64,000 nucleotides of DNA from positions 620,001-684,000 of the forward strand of contig CAWBDS010000002.1 in the NCBI GenBank assembly GCA_963787645.1, given 5' to 3'. Each line of letters begins with the position of its first letter. Positions within the stretch are counted from its first letter, which is position 1. Both the position numbers and the translations under genes were made by a program. Below the pieces are notes generated by a model. It was not told where the DNA came from and ran no database searches. It worked only from the letters and a program-made list of their open reading frames with translations. This DNA is from Palsa-504 sp963787645 (lineage in GTDB: Bacteria > Actinomycetota > Actinomycetes > Streptosporangiales > Streptosporangiaceae). Shown in pieces: positions 47,355-57,021 of the stretch.

Positions 47355-47999
47355 GTGCTCGTGACCGGACATCGGGTACTGCGGACCGGCCTGACCGGGG
47401 GCATCGGGTCAGGTAAGAGCGAGGTATCCCGGCGGCTGGCTGCCCACGGCGCGGTGATCATCGACGCGGACCTCGCCGCCCGCGCCGTGGTCGCGCCCGG
47501 AACCCCGGGGCTGGCGCGGGTCGGCGAAGCCTTCGGTCCCGGCGTACTCAGCGCCGATGGTGCCCTGGACCGCGAGCGGCTCGGCACGATCGTGTTCGCC
47601 GATCCGGCCGCGCTCGCCACGCTGAACGGCATCGTCCATCCCCTGGTGGGGGAGTGGATGCTGGCCGCTGAACGCACCGCGGTGGACGCCGCCGACGGCG
47701 ACGTGATCATCGTGCACGACGTTCCGCTGCTCGCCGAGAACCGCCTGCCCGGTGAGTTGGACCTGGTCATGGTGGTGGACGTGCCGCCCGACGTCCAGCT
47801 CGAGCGGCTGGTCGCCCAGCGCGGCATGACCCCCGATCAGGCCCGGGCCCGGATGGCCGCCCAGGCCAGCCGCGAGCAGCGCCTGGCCGTGGCCGACGTC
47901 GTGATCGACAACTCCGGCTCCCTGGCCGACCTGGACCGCCGCGTCGCCGAGGTCTGGGCCGGCCTTAACCGCCGGCTAGCCGCCCGCCCCGGGGCGTGA
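47355..47999 (+). CDS. coaE: Dephospho-CoA kinase
   Basis: Final step of CoA synthesis. 214 residues from GTG 47355; GTG 47361 is an equally plausible start. P-loop GLTGGIGSGKSEV (~12-24), DADLAARAVVAPG with the substrate Asp, the HPLVG motif (~100), DVPLLAENRL and VVDVPPDVQLERL are as expected. The lid region RGMTPDQARARMAAQASREQR follows. The C-terminus ends without the DUF/GrpB extension found in some actinobacteria. Position after rpsA and before uvrB is the normal one. Confidence 0.95.
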   Translation: MLVTGHRVLRTGLTGGIGSGKSEVSRRLAAHGAVIIDADLAARAVVAPGTPGLARVGEAFGPGVLSADGALDRERLGTIVFADPAALATLNGIVHPLVGEWMLAAERTAVDAADGDVIIVHDVPLLAENRLPGELDLVMVVDVPPDVQLERLVAQRGMTPDQARARMAAQASREQRLAVADVVIDNSGSLADLDRRVAEVWAGLNRRLAARPGA

Positions 48000-48011
48000 G
48001 TCCCGCGAGCG

Positions 48012-48700
48012 TTAACCGGTGGCGCCGAAGCCGGTCACCGCGAACAGCGGCCACTGGTCGGGCCCGCCGTCCAGCGCGTGGTTGCCCCGCTCGGCGAAGC
48101 TGATGCCGGTGCCCACCACCAGATCCTTGACCGTCCGCGACACCAGGATCTCGGCGGGCCGGGCCAGGGTCGTCACCCCGTCGGTGATCCGGACCGAGGC
48201 GCCCGCGATGTCCTCGCCCACCAGGTCCACCTCGCCGGTGTGGATCCCGGCGCGGACCTGAACCCCGGCCGTAGCGGCGTCAGCCAGGACCGCGGCCGCG
48301 CAGCGGATCGCCCGTCCGGGAGCGTCGAACGTGGCCAGCAGACCGTCCGCGCCGTTCCTGATCAGCCGGCCCCGATGGACCCGGACCAGATCCTCGGCCG
48401 AGGTCTCCCGCCCGGTCGCTGGCGGCCTGCCTGCGGATTTGGCCTGCAGGATCGTGGCCAGTACGCGATCCGGATCGCGCGGCCGTGACGTGGTGGCCAG
48501 GAAGTCGGCGATCTGGGCGCACAGCGCCTCGCTGTCCCCGCTGGCCGCGAAGCGCAGCGCATGGTCGCCTTCCTGCTCGAAATACCGGGCCCCGGCGATG
48601 TGCGAGGCCAGGTAGCGACCGTGGCCTGATGATGCCGCACCTGCTCGTCGTGGCCTGGGGCCGTAAGCCGCGCTAGACCGGCCCGGAATGTCAGACCCCC
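48012..48700 (-). pseudogene. Remnant of an alpha/beta-hydrolase-adenylate cyclase fusion
   Basis: One complement frame stays open for ~690 bases but has no usable start except a late GTG at 48230. From right to left it encodes the tail of an alpha/beta-hydrolase (GHGRYLASHIAGARYFEQEG, then IADFLATTSRP). A linker RDPDRVLATIL should lead into the cyclase metal motif FTDIV but reads QAKSAGRPPATG. The rest of a class III cyclase domain follows (NGADGLLATFDAPGRAIRCA, VRAGIHTGEVDLVGEDIAG, GEILVS-like AEILVSRTVKDLVVG, SFAERGNHALDG). The hydrolase head and cyclase metal residues are gone, so no cAMP synthesis is expected. It fills the coaE-uvrB gap. Confidence 0.75.
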
Positions 48701-48730
48701 CGCCTAGAGTTGAACCTCTGGAGGTGGGTT

Positions 48731-50857
48731 GTGCGTCCGGTTACCGATTTGAAGCGTAGCGTCGCGCCGATCGAGGTCGTGACCGACATGGTTCCGGCCG
48801 GCGATCAGCCGACAGCGATCGCCGAGATCGCTAAGCGCGTCCGCGCGGGCGAGGCCGACACCGTGCTGCTCGGCGCCACCGGGACCGGCAAGACCGCCTC
48901 GGTGGCCTGGATCGCCGAGCAGGTCCAGCGGCCCCTGCTGGTCATGCTGCCCAACAAGACGCTGGCCGCCCAGTTCGCCAACGAACTGCGCGAGATGCTG
49001 CCCAACAACGCGATCGAGTACTTCGTCTCGTACTACGACTACTACCAGCCCGAGGCGTACGTCCCGCAGACCGACACCTACATCGAGAAGGACTCCTCGA
49101 TCAACTCCGAGGTGGAGCGCCTGCGGCACTCGGCCACCAATTCGCTGCTGACCCGGCGCGACACCATCGTGGTCTCCTCGGTGTCTTGTATCTACGGCCT
49201 GGGCACGCCGCAGGAGTACGTGGACCGGATGCTCACCCTCAAGCTCGGTGACACCATCGAGCGGGACACGCTGCTGCGCAAGCTGGTCGGCATGCAGTAC
49301 GCGCGCAACGACCTGGCCTTCACCCGCGGCACCTTCCGGGTCCGCGGCGACACCATCGAGATCATCCCGATGTACGAGGAGCTCGCCGTCCGGATCGAGA
49401 TGTTCGGCGACGAGATCGAGCGGCTGATGACGCTGCACCCGCTCACCGGCGAGGTGGTCAGCGAGGACACCGAGCTGTACATCTTCCCGGCCACGCACTA
49501 CGTGGCCGGGCCGGAGCGGATGGAGCGCGCGATCGCCGGCATCGAGGCCGAGCTGGCCGACCGGCTCGCCGAGCTCGAGAACCAGGGCAAGCTGCTCGAG
49601 GCCCAGCGGCTGCGCATGCGCACCACCTACGACATCGAGATGATGCGCCAGGTCGGCAGCTGCTCCGGCATCGAGAACTACTCGCGGCACATCGACGGCC
49701 GCGAGGCGGGCAGCCCGCCGAATACCCTGCTCGACTACTTCCCGGAGGATTTCCTCCTGGTCATCGACGAGTCGCACGTCACCGTCCCGCAGATCGGCGC
49801 CATGTACGAGGGCGACGTGTCCCGCAAGCGGGTGCTGGTCGAGCATGGCTTCCGGCTGCCCAGCGCGATCGACAACCGGCCGCTGACTTGGGATGAGTTC
49901 CTCGGCCGGATCGGGCAGACCATCTACCTGTCGGCCACCCCTGGACCGTATGAGTTGCAGAAGGTCGGCGGCGACGTGGTTGAGCAGGTGATCCGGCCGA
50001 CCGGGCTGATCGACCCCGAGGTGATCATCAAGCCGACCAAGGGCCAGATCGACGACCTGCTGCACGAGATCAGGCAGCGGGCCGAGCGCGACGAGCGGGT
50101 GCTGGTCACCACGCTCACCAAGCGGATGGCCGAGGACCTCACCGACTACCTGCTGGAGAACGGGGTGCGGGCCAGGTACCTGCACAGCGAGGTGGACACG
50201 CTGCGCCGCATCGAGCTGCTCCGTGAGCTGCGCGTCGGCGAATACGACGTGCTGGTCGGCATCAACCTGCTCCGCGAAGGCCTGGACCTGCCCGAGGTCT
50301 CGCTGGTCGCCATCCTGGACGCGGACAAGGAGGGATTCCTGCGCTCCGGCACCAGCTTGATCCAGACCATCGGCCGGGCCGCGCGTAACGTGTCCGGTCA
50401 GGTGCACATGTACGCCGACAGGGTGACGCCCTCGATGCAGCGCGCTATCGAGGAGACCAACCGCCGGCGAGAGAAGCAGGTCGCCTACAACGAGGCGAAC
50501 GGCATCAACCCCCAGCCCCTGCGCAAGCGGATCGCCGACATCCTGGACCAGATCGTCCGCGAAGACGCCGACACCGAGCAGCTGATCGGCGGCGGCGGCC
50601 GGCAGCAGTCCCGGGGCAAGGCGCCGGTGCCGGGCCTGTCTAGCCGGGCCCGCGCTGCGGCGCACGCCGCCGCCCAGGCCGAGCCCGGCGCGCCCGCCAG
50701 CGCCGCCCGCGGCGAGCTGGTCGGGCTGATCGCTGAGCTCACTGAGCAGATGCACACGGCCGCGGCCGAGCTGCAGTTCGAGGTGGCCGCCCGCCTCCGC
50801 GATGAGATCCGCGACCTCAAGCACGAACTGCGCGGCATGCACGCCGCCGGCGTCTAA
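48731..50857 (+). CDS. uvrB: UvrABC system protein B
   Basis: Damage-verification helicase of nucleotide excision repair; 708 residues. GTG start two bases after GGAGGTGGGTT. Walker A GATGTGKT (~47), beta-hairpin SYYDYYQPEAYVPQTDTYIEK (~97-117) that clamps DNA, DESH Walker B (~347), motif V/VI GINLLREGLDLPEVSL and QTIGRAARN, and a C-terminal UVR motif (~665-700) that binds UvrC. A linker of Ala/Gly/Arg (~625-655) precedes the UVR helix pair. Frame intact; it is the normal next gene after coaE. Confidence 0.97.
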   Translation: MRPVTDLKRSVAPIEVVTDMVPAGDQPTAIAEIAKRVRAGEADTVLLGATGTGKTASVAWIAEQVQRPLLVMLPNKTLAAQFANELREMLPNNAIEYFVSYYDYYQPEAYVPQTDTYIEKDSSINSEVERLRHSATNSLLTRRDTIVVSSVSCIYGLGTPQEYVDRMLTLKLGDTIERDTLLRKLVGMQYARNDLAFTRGTFRVRGDTIEIIPMYEELAVRIEMFGDEIERLMTLHPLTGEVVSEDTELYIFPATHYVAGPERMERAIAGIEAELADRLAELENQGKLLEAQRLRMRTTYDIEMMRQVGSCSGIENYSRHIDGREAGSPPNTLLDYFPEDFLLVIDESHVTVPQIGAMYEGDVSRKRVLVEHGFRLPSAIDNRPLTWDEFLGRIGQTIYLSATPGPYELQKVGGDVVEQVIRPTGLIDPEVIIKPTKGQIDDLLHEIRQRAERDERVLVTTLTKRMAEDLTDYLLENGVRARYLHSEVDTLRRIELLRELRVGEYDVLVGINLLREGLDLPEVSLVAILDADKEGFLRSGTSLIQTIGRAARNVSGQVHMYADRVTPSMQRAIEETNRRREKQVAYNEANGINPQPLRKRIADILDQIVREDADTEQLIGGGGRQQSRGKAPVPGLSSRARAAAHAAAQAEPGAPASAARGELVGLIAELTEQMHTAAAELQFEVAARLRDEIRDLKHELRGMHAAGV

Positions 50858-51119
50858 CGGAAAGCGCTATCCCAGCGGCCATGCTGCGCTAACCGGCCGG
50901 CCTCACCGCCAACACGCGCCCTCGAGGCCTTCATCGCGGGAGGGCGATCGAGACCGCTGGCGAGAAACCAGGCATGATAGTGCATGAGTCCGCCGGAATG
51001 CTGAGCGCCACCTGGATGTTGCCTCAGGAGAGTGACCCGGCGGTGTTACGGGTGGCCCGCAGCGCGAAAGCGGTGCGAGCGGTACGGCAGCCGACTAGCC
51101 GATGCCGGGGAGGTGTGGA

Positions 51120-52115
51120 GTGCTAGTCAGCATGATCGCGGCGGTCGTCGCGGCCTTGTTTTACGGCGTTGCTTCGGTGATGCAGGCCATTGCCGTCCGC
51201 GTGGCCAGCCACCGGCGCCCCGCGGACGCCGCGGCCGGCGGCGTCGACCCCGGCCTGGTGGTCCGCATGCTGCACCAGTGGCGGTTCGTGGTCAGCATCG
51301 GCCTTGACGCGCTCGGCTTCGTCGCTCAGCTGGTGGCCCTGCAGCGGCTGCCCCTGTTCGTGGTGCAGGCCTTCGTCGCGGCGAACCTGGCCGTGACCGC
51401 GGTAGTCGCCTCGTGGCTGATCGGCGTGACCTTGTCCTGGCGGGAGTGGGCGGCGGTCATCGGCGTCGTGCTCGGCGTCGGGACCCTCGGTTCCTCGGCC
51501 GGCGCGCAGGGCGCCGCGCACGTGGGGGCGATCTTCAAGCTGGCCCTGATCGTCGCGGTCGCGGGCCTGGCCGTGATCGGCATGGCCGCGGCCAAGCTCA
51601 ACGACCCGTACCGCACCACCGCGCTGGGCATCACGGCCGGCTTCGGCTTCGGTGTGCTTAGCATCGCCGCCCGGGTGCTGGACGGCTTCGCGCCGCTTCA
51701 GCTGGCCCGCGACCCGGCCGCGTACACCATCGCCGCGGCCGGCATCATCTCGTTCATGTTCTACGCCACCGCCCTGGAGGGCGGCAGCGTGACGGTGGCC
51801 ACCGCCGCCGTCGTGCTGAGCGAAACCATCCCGCCCGCCGTCATCGGGGTCGTCTTCCTCGGCGACCAGACCCGGCACGGGCTGGCTGGCCTGGCCTGGG
51901 GAGGGTTCTTTATTGCCGTCGCTTCCGCCGTCATGCTGGCCAGATTCGGCGAGGCCCACCACGATGAAGACGTGGCCAGGGCCGACGCGGTGGCACACCG
52001 TCAAGCAAATGCAGGGCCGGCCGCCGCTGAACTGTTATCCTGGTGGCCCGTGGACCTGCAGCTTTCCTCTGTCCTTGAATACCGGGCCATACCGGAAACC
52101 ACGGGAGTCTCATAG
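51120..52115 (+). CDS. DMT-superfamily (EamA-like) transporter
   Basis: 331 residues, about ten membrane helices (SMIAAVVAALFYGVASVMQA, FVVQAFVAANLAVTAVVASW, AAVIGVVLGVGTLG, FKLALIVAVAGLAVIGMAA, GLAWGGFFIAVASAVMLA). GTG 51120 is chosen for the GGGAGG six bases upstream; ATG at 51132 is an alternative. The two five-helix halves, each with a conserved Glu or Gln in the cluster before helix five (VLSETIPPAVIGVVFLGD), fit DMT permeases related to NIPA/EamA types. The substrate is unknown. The stop overlaps the pyrG start by one base, so both may be on one message. Confidence 0.85.
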   Translation: MLVSMIAAVVAALFYGVASVMQAIAVRVASHRRPADAAAGGVDPGLVVRMLHQWRFVVSIGLDALGFVAQLVALQRLPLFVVQAFVAANLAVTAVVASWLIGVTLSWREWAAVIGVVLGVGTLGSSAGAQGAAHVGAIFKLALIVAVAGLAVIGMAAAKLNDPYRTTALGITAGFGFGVLSIAARVLDGFAPLQLARDPAAYTIAAAGIISFMFYATALEGGSVTVATAAVVLSETIPPAVIGVVFLGDQTRHGLAGLAWGGFFIAVASAVMLARFGEAHHDEDVARADAVAHRQANAGPAAAELLSWWPVDLQLSSVLEYRAIPETTGVS

Positions 52116-53804
52116 TGGCCGCATCATCACTTCATCCACGGCCTGTTCCGACCCGGCACCTTTTCGTCACCGGCGGAGTCGCGTCCAGCCTCGGCAAGGG
52201 ACTGACCGCGTTCTAGTCTCGGCCGCCTGCTCAAACTCAGAGGCCTACGGGTCACGATGCAAAAGCTCGACCCGTACCTGAACGTCGATCCGGGCACGAT
52301 GAACCCCTTCCAGCACGGCGAGGTGTTCGTCACCGACGACGGGACGGAAACCGACCTCGACGTCGGTCACTACGAACGGTTCCTCGACACCAACTTGCAG
52401 GGCGACGCCAACGTCACCACCGGCCAGATCTACTCCACGGTGATCGCGAACGAACGGCGCGGCGCCTACCTCGGTGACACCGTGCAGGTCATTCCGCATA
52501 TCACCAACGAGATCAAGTCCCGCATCCTGCAGATGGGCGGGGACGACGTTGACGTGGTGATCACCGAGGTCGGCGGGACCGTCGGGGACATCGAGTCTCA
52601 GCCGTTCCTGGAGGCCATCCGCCAGATCAGGCACGAGATCGGCCGGGACCGCTGCTTCTTCCTGCACGTCAGCCTGCTGCCCTACATCGGCCCGTCCGGT
52701 GAGCTGAAGACCAAGCCCACCCAGCATTCGGTGGCCGCGCTGCGCAGCATCGGCATCCAGCCCGACGCGATCGTGGCCCGCTCCGACCGGCCGATCAACG
52801 CCGGCCTCAAGCGCAAGATCAGCCTGATGTGTGACGTGGACGAGGAAGCGGTGGTCTCCGCGCCCGACGCGCCGTCCATCTATGACATCCCGAAGGTGCT
52901 GCACGCCGAGGGTCTGGATGCCTACGTCGTACGCCGGCTCGGCCTGCCGTTCCGCGACGTGGACTGGAGCGAGTGGGACGACCTGCTGCGCCGGGTGCAC
53001 CGGCCCGCCCATTCCATCACGATCGCGCTGGTCGGCAAGTACGTCGATCTGCCCGACGCGTACCTGTCGCCGGCCGAGGCGCTCAAGGCGGGCGGGTTCG
53101 CCAACGACGCCCAGGTCAACATCCGCTGGGTGATCAGCGACGCCTGCGAGGATCCCGAGAGCGCCGCCGCCGAGCTCGACGGGGTGGACGGGGTGCTGAT
53201 CCCGGGCGGCTTCGGGGTACGCGGCATCGAGGGCAAGATCGGCGCGATCCGGTACGCGCGCGAGCACGGCATCCCGATCCTGGGCCTATGCCTGGGCCTG
53301 CAGTGCATGGTCATCGAGGTGGCCCGGGACCTGGCCGGACTGGCCGACGCCGATAGCGCCGAGTTCAACCCGCACACGCCGTACCCGGTGATCGCCACCA
53401 TGGCCGACCAGGAAGACGTGGTGGCGGGGGAGCGGGACATGGGCGGCACCATGCGCCTGGGCCTGTACCCCGCCGTCCTGCAGTCCGGCACCCGGGTGCA
53501 GGAGCTGTACGGCAGCGCCCTGGTCGAGGAGCGGCACCGGCACCGGTACGAGGTCAACAACACCTACCGCGAGGCACTCGAGGAGGCCGGGCTGGTCTTC
53601 TCCGGGCTCTCACCGGACGGCCACCTGGTCGAGTTCGCCGAGCTGCCCGGCCACCCGTTCTTCGTAGGCACCCAGGCTCACCCGGAGTTCTTGTCCCGGC
53701 CGACCCGGCCGCACCCGCTGTTCGACGGCCTGATCGCCGCCGCGCTGGCCCGGTCCAAGGCGCTGAGCACCATGTCCGGCGCCCGCGCCGTGGCCAGCGC
53801 GTGA
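52115..53804 (+). pseudogene. pyrG: CTP synthase, interrupted by a +1 frameshift near the N-terminus
   Basis: GTG 52115 begins a normal CTP synthase: residues VPTRHLFVTGGVASSLGKGL with the P-loop. After LTA, four bases TTCT (52211-52214) stand where one Ser codon belongs, and the frame hits TAG at 52214-52216. The +1 frame reads SLGRLLKLRGLRVTMQKLDPY and continues unbroken to 53804: DVVITEVGGTVGDIES, IYDIPKVLH, glutaminase Cys in LGLCLGLQCMVIE and His/Glu in GTQAHPEFLSRP. Corrected length ~562 residues. The enzyme is normally essential (UTP to CTP), so a sequence error is the likeliest cause; the ATG at 52257 would lack the P-loop. The Nudix gene overlaps the stop. Confidence 0.9.
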
Positions 53805-54415
53805 ACATCAGGGACGAGCCCGAGCACTGGCCCGTGGCCTCCTCGGCCGAGCTGGCTCGGGCCCGGCTGGTCACCGTACGCAGCGACAAGGTCCGGACCC
53901 CCGAAAATGAGTTGGCCGAACGGGACGTGGTGCTTCATCCCGGTGCGGTGGCCGTGCTCGCCCTGGATGACGCTGACCGGGTCTTGATGATCAGGCAGTA
54001 CCGGCATCCCGTGGGATACCTGCTGTGGGAGATCCCGGCGGGCCTGCGCGACGTGGCCGGCGAGGACCCGTGGGCCACCGCCCGGCGCGAGCTGGCCGAG
54101 GAGGCCAGCTGCCAGGCCCGCGACTGGCGGGTGCTGGCCGACTACTATTCCTCGCCCGGCTACAGTACCGAACGCCTGCGCGTCTTCCTGGCCCGCGAGC
54201 TGGCTCCCGTGCCGGTGGCCGAACGCCATTTCGTCCCCCGCGACGAAGAAGCGCACGTGCTGATCGACTGGCTGCCGCTGGACCAGGCGGTGCGCAAGGT
54301 GTTCGCCGGCGAGCTGCACAGCGGGCCCACCGCCCTGGGCATCATGGCGGGGTATGCTGCCAGGTCAGAGGGGTATGACCAACTTCGTCCGGCAGATTCC
54401 CCTGAAGAGCAATGA
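53801..54415 (+). CDS. Nudix hydrolase, ADP-ribose pyrophosphatase-like
   Basis: 204 residues from a GTG overlapping the pyrG stop. The Nudix helix is GLRDVAGEDPWATARRELAEEA (here with metal-binding REL.EE), preceded by IRQYRHPVGYLLWEIPAG and followed by YYSSPGYSTERLRVFLA, as in ADP-ribose pyrophosphatases. These cleave ADP-ribose to AMP and ribose-5-phosphate. One extra residue between the Gly and Glu of the box matches actinobacterial members. Location between pyrG and ald is standard. Confidence 0.9.
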   Translation: MNIRDEPEHWPVASSAELARARLVTVRSDKVRTPENELAERDVVLHPGAVAVLALDDADRVLMIRQYRHPVGYLLWEIPAGLRDVAGEDPWATARRELAEEASCQARDWRVLADYYSSPGYSTERLRVFLARELAPVPVAERHFVPRDEEAHVLIDWLPLDQAVRKVFAGELHSGPTALGIMAGYAARSEGYDQLRPADSPEEQ

Positions 54416-54440
54416 CGCTCCCCTGTCTGGAAGGACCACC

Positions 54441-55556
54441 ATGAAGGTCGGAATCCCCAAGGAAGTCAAGAACCACGAGTACCGGGTCGCGATCACGCCC
54501 GCCGGCGTGCACGAACTGGTCCGTGGTGGCCATCAGGTAGTCATCCAGGCGGGAGCGGGGGAGGGCTCGTCGATCCCCGACGATGATTTCACCACCGCCG
54601 GCGCGAAGATCCTGCCCACGGCGGACGACGTGTGGGCCGAGGGCGAGCTGATCCTCAAGGTCAAGGAGCCGATCGAGGAGGAGTACCACCGGATGCGTTC
54701 CGGCCAGGTGCTCTTCACCTACCTGCACCTGGCCGCCTCCAAGCCCTGCACCGACGCGCTGCTCGGCGCCGGTGTCACCTCGATCGCCTATGAGACCGTG
54801 CAGCTGGCCGACGGGTCGCTGCCGCTGCTCGCCCCCATGTCCGAGGTCGCCGGCCGGATGGCGCCCCAGGTGGGAGCGCATCACCTGCAGCGTGACGGTG
54901 GCGGCCGCGGCGTGCTGATGGGCGGGGTCTCCGGCGTGTACGCGGCCAAGGTGGTCGTGCTCGGCGCGGGCGTGTCCGGCATGAACGCCGCCGCGATCGC
55001 CCTGGGCATGCAGGCCGAGGTGCTGCTGGTCGACAAGAACATCGCCCGGCTGCGTCAGGCTGACGCCATCTACCAGGGGCACTTGCAGACCGTCGCGTCC
55101 AACATCTACGAGATCGAGCGCGCGGTGATCGACGCCAACCTGGTCATCGGGGCCGTCCTGGTCCCGGGGGCCAAGGCGCCCAAGCTGGTCACCGACGAAC
55201 TCGTCGCCCGGATGAAGCCCGGCGCGGTGCTGGTCGACATCGCGATCGACCAGGGCGGCTGCTTCGAGGGCTCCCGGCCCACCACGCACGCCAACCCCAC
55301 CTACAAGGTGCACGACGCGCTGTTCTACTGCGTGGCCAACATGCCGGGCGCCGTCCCGCACACCTCCACCTACGCGCTGACCAACGTCACGCTGCCCTAC
55401 ACGGTCGAGATCGCCAACCAGGGCTGGCGGGACGCCCTGCGCGCCGACCCCGCCCTGGCCCTGGGCCTGAACACCTATGACGGCCAGGTGACCTGCGAGC
55501 CCGTCGCCGAAGCCCACGCCCTGCCCTACGCCCCCCTCGCCGAAATCCTCACCTAG
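54441..55556 (+). CDS. ald: Alanine dehydrogenase
   Basis: 371 residues, starting MKVGIPKEVKNHEYRVAIT with GGAAGGA upstream. Pyruvate/alanine-binding Lys in LILKVKEP (~74) and catalytic His in TYLHLAASK (~96) are present, as is the NAD-binding VVVLGAGVSGMNAAAIALGM (~172). The closing GLNTYDGQVTCEPVAEA is typical. It interconverts alanine and pyruvate plus ammonia. There is a small gap of 25 bases from the Nudix gene. No Lrp/AsnC-type regulator is adjacent. Confidence 0.97.
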   Translation: MKVGIPKEVKNHEYRVAITPAGVHELVRGGHQVVIQAGAGEGSSIPDDDFTTAGAKILPTADDVWAEGELILKVKEPIEEEYHRMRSGQVLFTYLHLAASKPCTDALLGAGVTSIAYETVQLADGSLPLLAPMSEVAGRMAPQVGAHHLQRDGGGRGVLMGGVSGVYAAKVVVLGAGVSGMNAAAIALGMQAEVLLVDKNIARLRQADAIYQGHLQTVASNIYEIERAVIDANLVIGAVLVPGAKAPKLVTDELVARMKPGAVLVDIAIDQGGCFEGSRPTTHANPTYKVHDALFYCVANMPGAVPHTSTYALTNVTLPYTVEIANQGWRDALRADPALALGLNTYDGQVTCEPVAEAHALPYAPLAEILT

Positions 55557-55582
55557 CACCTGCGATCGTGGACGGTTGAGGC

Positions 55583-56539
55583 ATGGGGACCGGCCAGACG
55601 GTGGACGCCGCCGTACGGGTGTACCTCCAGCATCTGGGGGTGGAACGCGGGCTGGCGGCCAACACGATCGAGTCCTACCAGCGGGACCTGCGCCGCTATG
55701 AGTCGTCGCTGGCCGGCCGGGGCAAGGCCCGGCTCGCCGACGTCACGCCCGCCGACGTGGCCGAGTTCCTGGCCTCGCTGCGCGAAGGGGACGCCGAGCA
55801 CGAGTCGCTGGCGATCAGTTCGGCGGCCCGCGCGGTGATCGCGGTCCGGGGGCTGCACGCGTTCGCGGCCGCGCAGGGGCTGGCCGAGACCGACCCGGCC
55901 CGGGACGTGGCGCCCCCGACGCCGCCCCGGCGACTGCCCAAGGCGATTGCCCTGGCCGAGGTGGAACATCTGCTCGCCGCGTCCGGTCCCGGTCCCGACG
56001 ATCCGTCCGGCGATCCGCGGCTGCTGCGGGACCGGGCTCTGCTGGAGTTCTTGTACGGGACCGGGGCCCGAATCTCCGAGGCGACCGGGCTCGACGTCGA
56101 CGAACTGCAGCTCGATGAGGACCCGGTGGTGCGGCTGGCCGGGAAGGGCGGCAAGCAGCGGGTGGTCCCGGTCGGCAGCTACGCGGTGCGGGCCCTGCAG
56201 GCCTACCTGGTCCGTGGCCGGCCTGCCCTGGCCGCCGGATCCAGGCGGATCTCGGTGAGCCCGGCGGTGTTCCTGAACGCCCGGGGCGGGCGCCTGACCC
56301 GGCAGGGCGCCTGGGGCGTACTGCACGCCGCCGCCGGGCGGGCCCGGCTGCCCGAAGTGTCCCCGCACACCCTGCGGCACTCCTTCGCCACCCACATGCT
56401 CGACGGCGGCGCCGACATCCGCGTCGTCCAGGAACTACTCGGCCACGCCTCGGTCGCCACCACGCAGATCTACACCCTGATCACCATCGACCGGCTCCGC
56501 GAGGTCTACGCCTCCTCCCACCCCCGCGCTCTGGCCTGA
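55583..56539 (+). CDS. xerD: Tyrosine recombinase XerD
   Basis: 318 residues. The N-terminal SAM-like core-binding domain (~10-105; YLQHLGVERGLAANTIESYQRDL) is followed by the catalytic domain. Its residues are Arg in YGTGARISEATGL (~165), Lys in LAGKGGKQRVVPV, HTLRHSFATHML (His, Arg), GHASVATTQIYT (His and nucleophile Tyr). It acts with XerC at dif in chromosome-dimer resolution. In related genomes parA and scpAB usually follow; here a gene-free stretch does, so the local order breaks after xerD. Confidence 0.93.
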   Translation: MGTGQTVDAAVRVYLQHLGVERGLAANTIESYQRDLRRYESSLAGRGKARLADVTPADVAEFLASLREGDAEHESLAISSAARAVIAVRGLHAFAAAQGLAETDPARDVAPPTPPRRLPKAIALAEVEHLLAASGPGPDDPSGDPRLLRDRALLEFLYGTGARISEATGLDVDELQLDEDPVVRLAGKGGKQRVVPVGSYAVRALQAYLVRGRPALAAGSRRISVSPAVFLNARGGRLTRQGAWGVLHAAAGRARLPEVSPHTLRHSFATHMLDGGADIRVVQELLGHASVATTQIYTLITIDRLREVYASSHPRALA

Positions 56540-56778
56540 GCACTCCCGGTTCAGGACACGACGTACCAGCAGCGACCCGCCTCGGCTGCCTCGCTACCGA
56601 CACACCAGCACCGCTCCCGCCAGCATCGTGCCGTCCTGCTGACCTTCGCCCACCCAACTCCGCTCGCGCCACCCACGCGCGTCGCCCACCGGGCACCGGA
56701 TCGACATGGCCTTGCGCCCCCTTCCACCCCTAGTCCCTCGGAACGTCATTTATCGCTTTGGTTTTCGATTATAGCTGG

Positions 56779-56920
56779 TCTATCAACAGATGAGTGTGAC
56801 ACTCTAACGGATAGAGCGGTGTTGTCTAAGTCCCGCATCAGTCCGGGCCATCTGGCCCGTCGGCTGAGGATCGAGGAGACCTACTCGCTGTGGTCCCCGG
56901 CCGGCGGTGCGGCCGGGGAC
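56779..56920 (+). ncRNA. Candidate structured RNA downstream of xerD
   Basis: Four perfect pairings occur in 142 bases. TCTATC/GATAGA (56779-56784/56810-56815) encloses GAGTG-TGA-CACTC (56792-56804). CGGGCC-ATCT-GGCCCG is at 56844-56859. GTCCCCGGCC/GGCCGGGGAC (56893-56902/56911-56920) closes the series like a terminator. An AT-rich segment with TATAGC (56770-56775) lies immediately upstream and could be a -10. Strand is inferred from that. It matches no RNA family I know. Confidence 0.4.
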
Positions 56921-57021
56921 TGAGACTGCCGGTCGGCCCCGGCGCGGCTGAACCTCGCGGCAGCTGCCACATGGCTCAGCCCAGGATCACCGGCACCATT
57001 TTCGGGGAGGATCCAGGCTTG

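Noticed and set aside
56481..56696. Minus-strand open frame after xerD
   Set aside because: Arg/Gly/Ala-rich, no ribosome site, no recognisable family.
56790..56840. tRNA-like stretch (GATAGAGCGGTGTTGTCTAAG)
   Set aside because: No acceptor stem, T-arm or anticodon stem can be formed around it.
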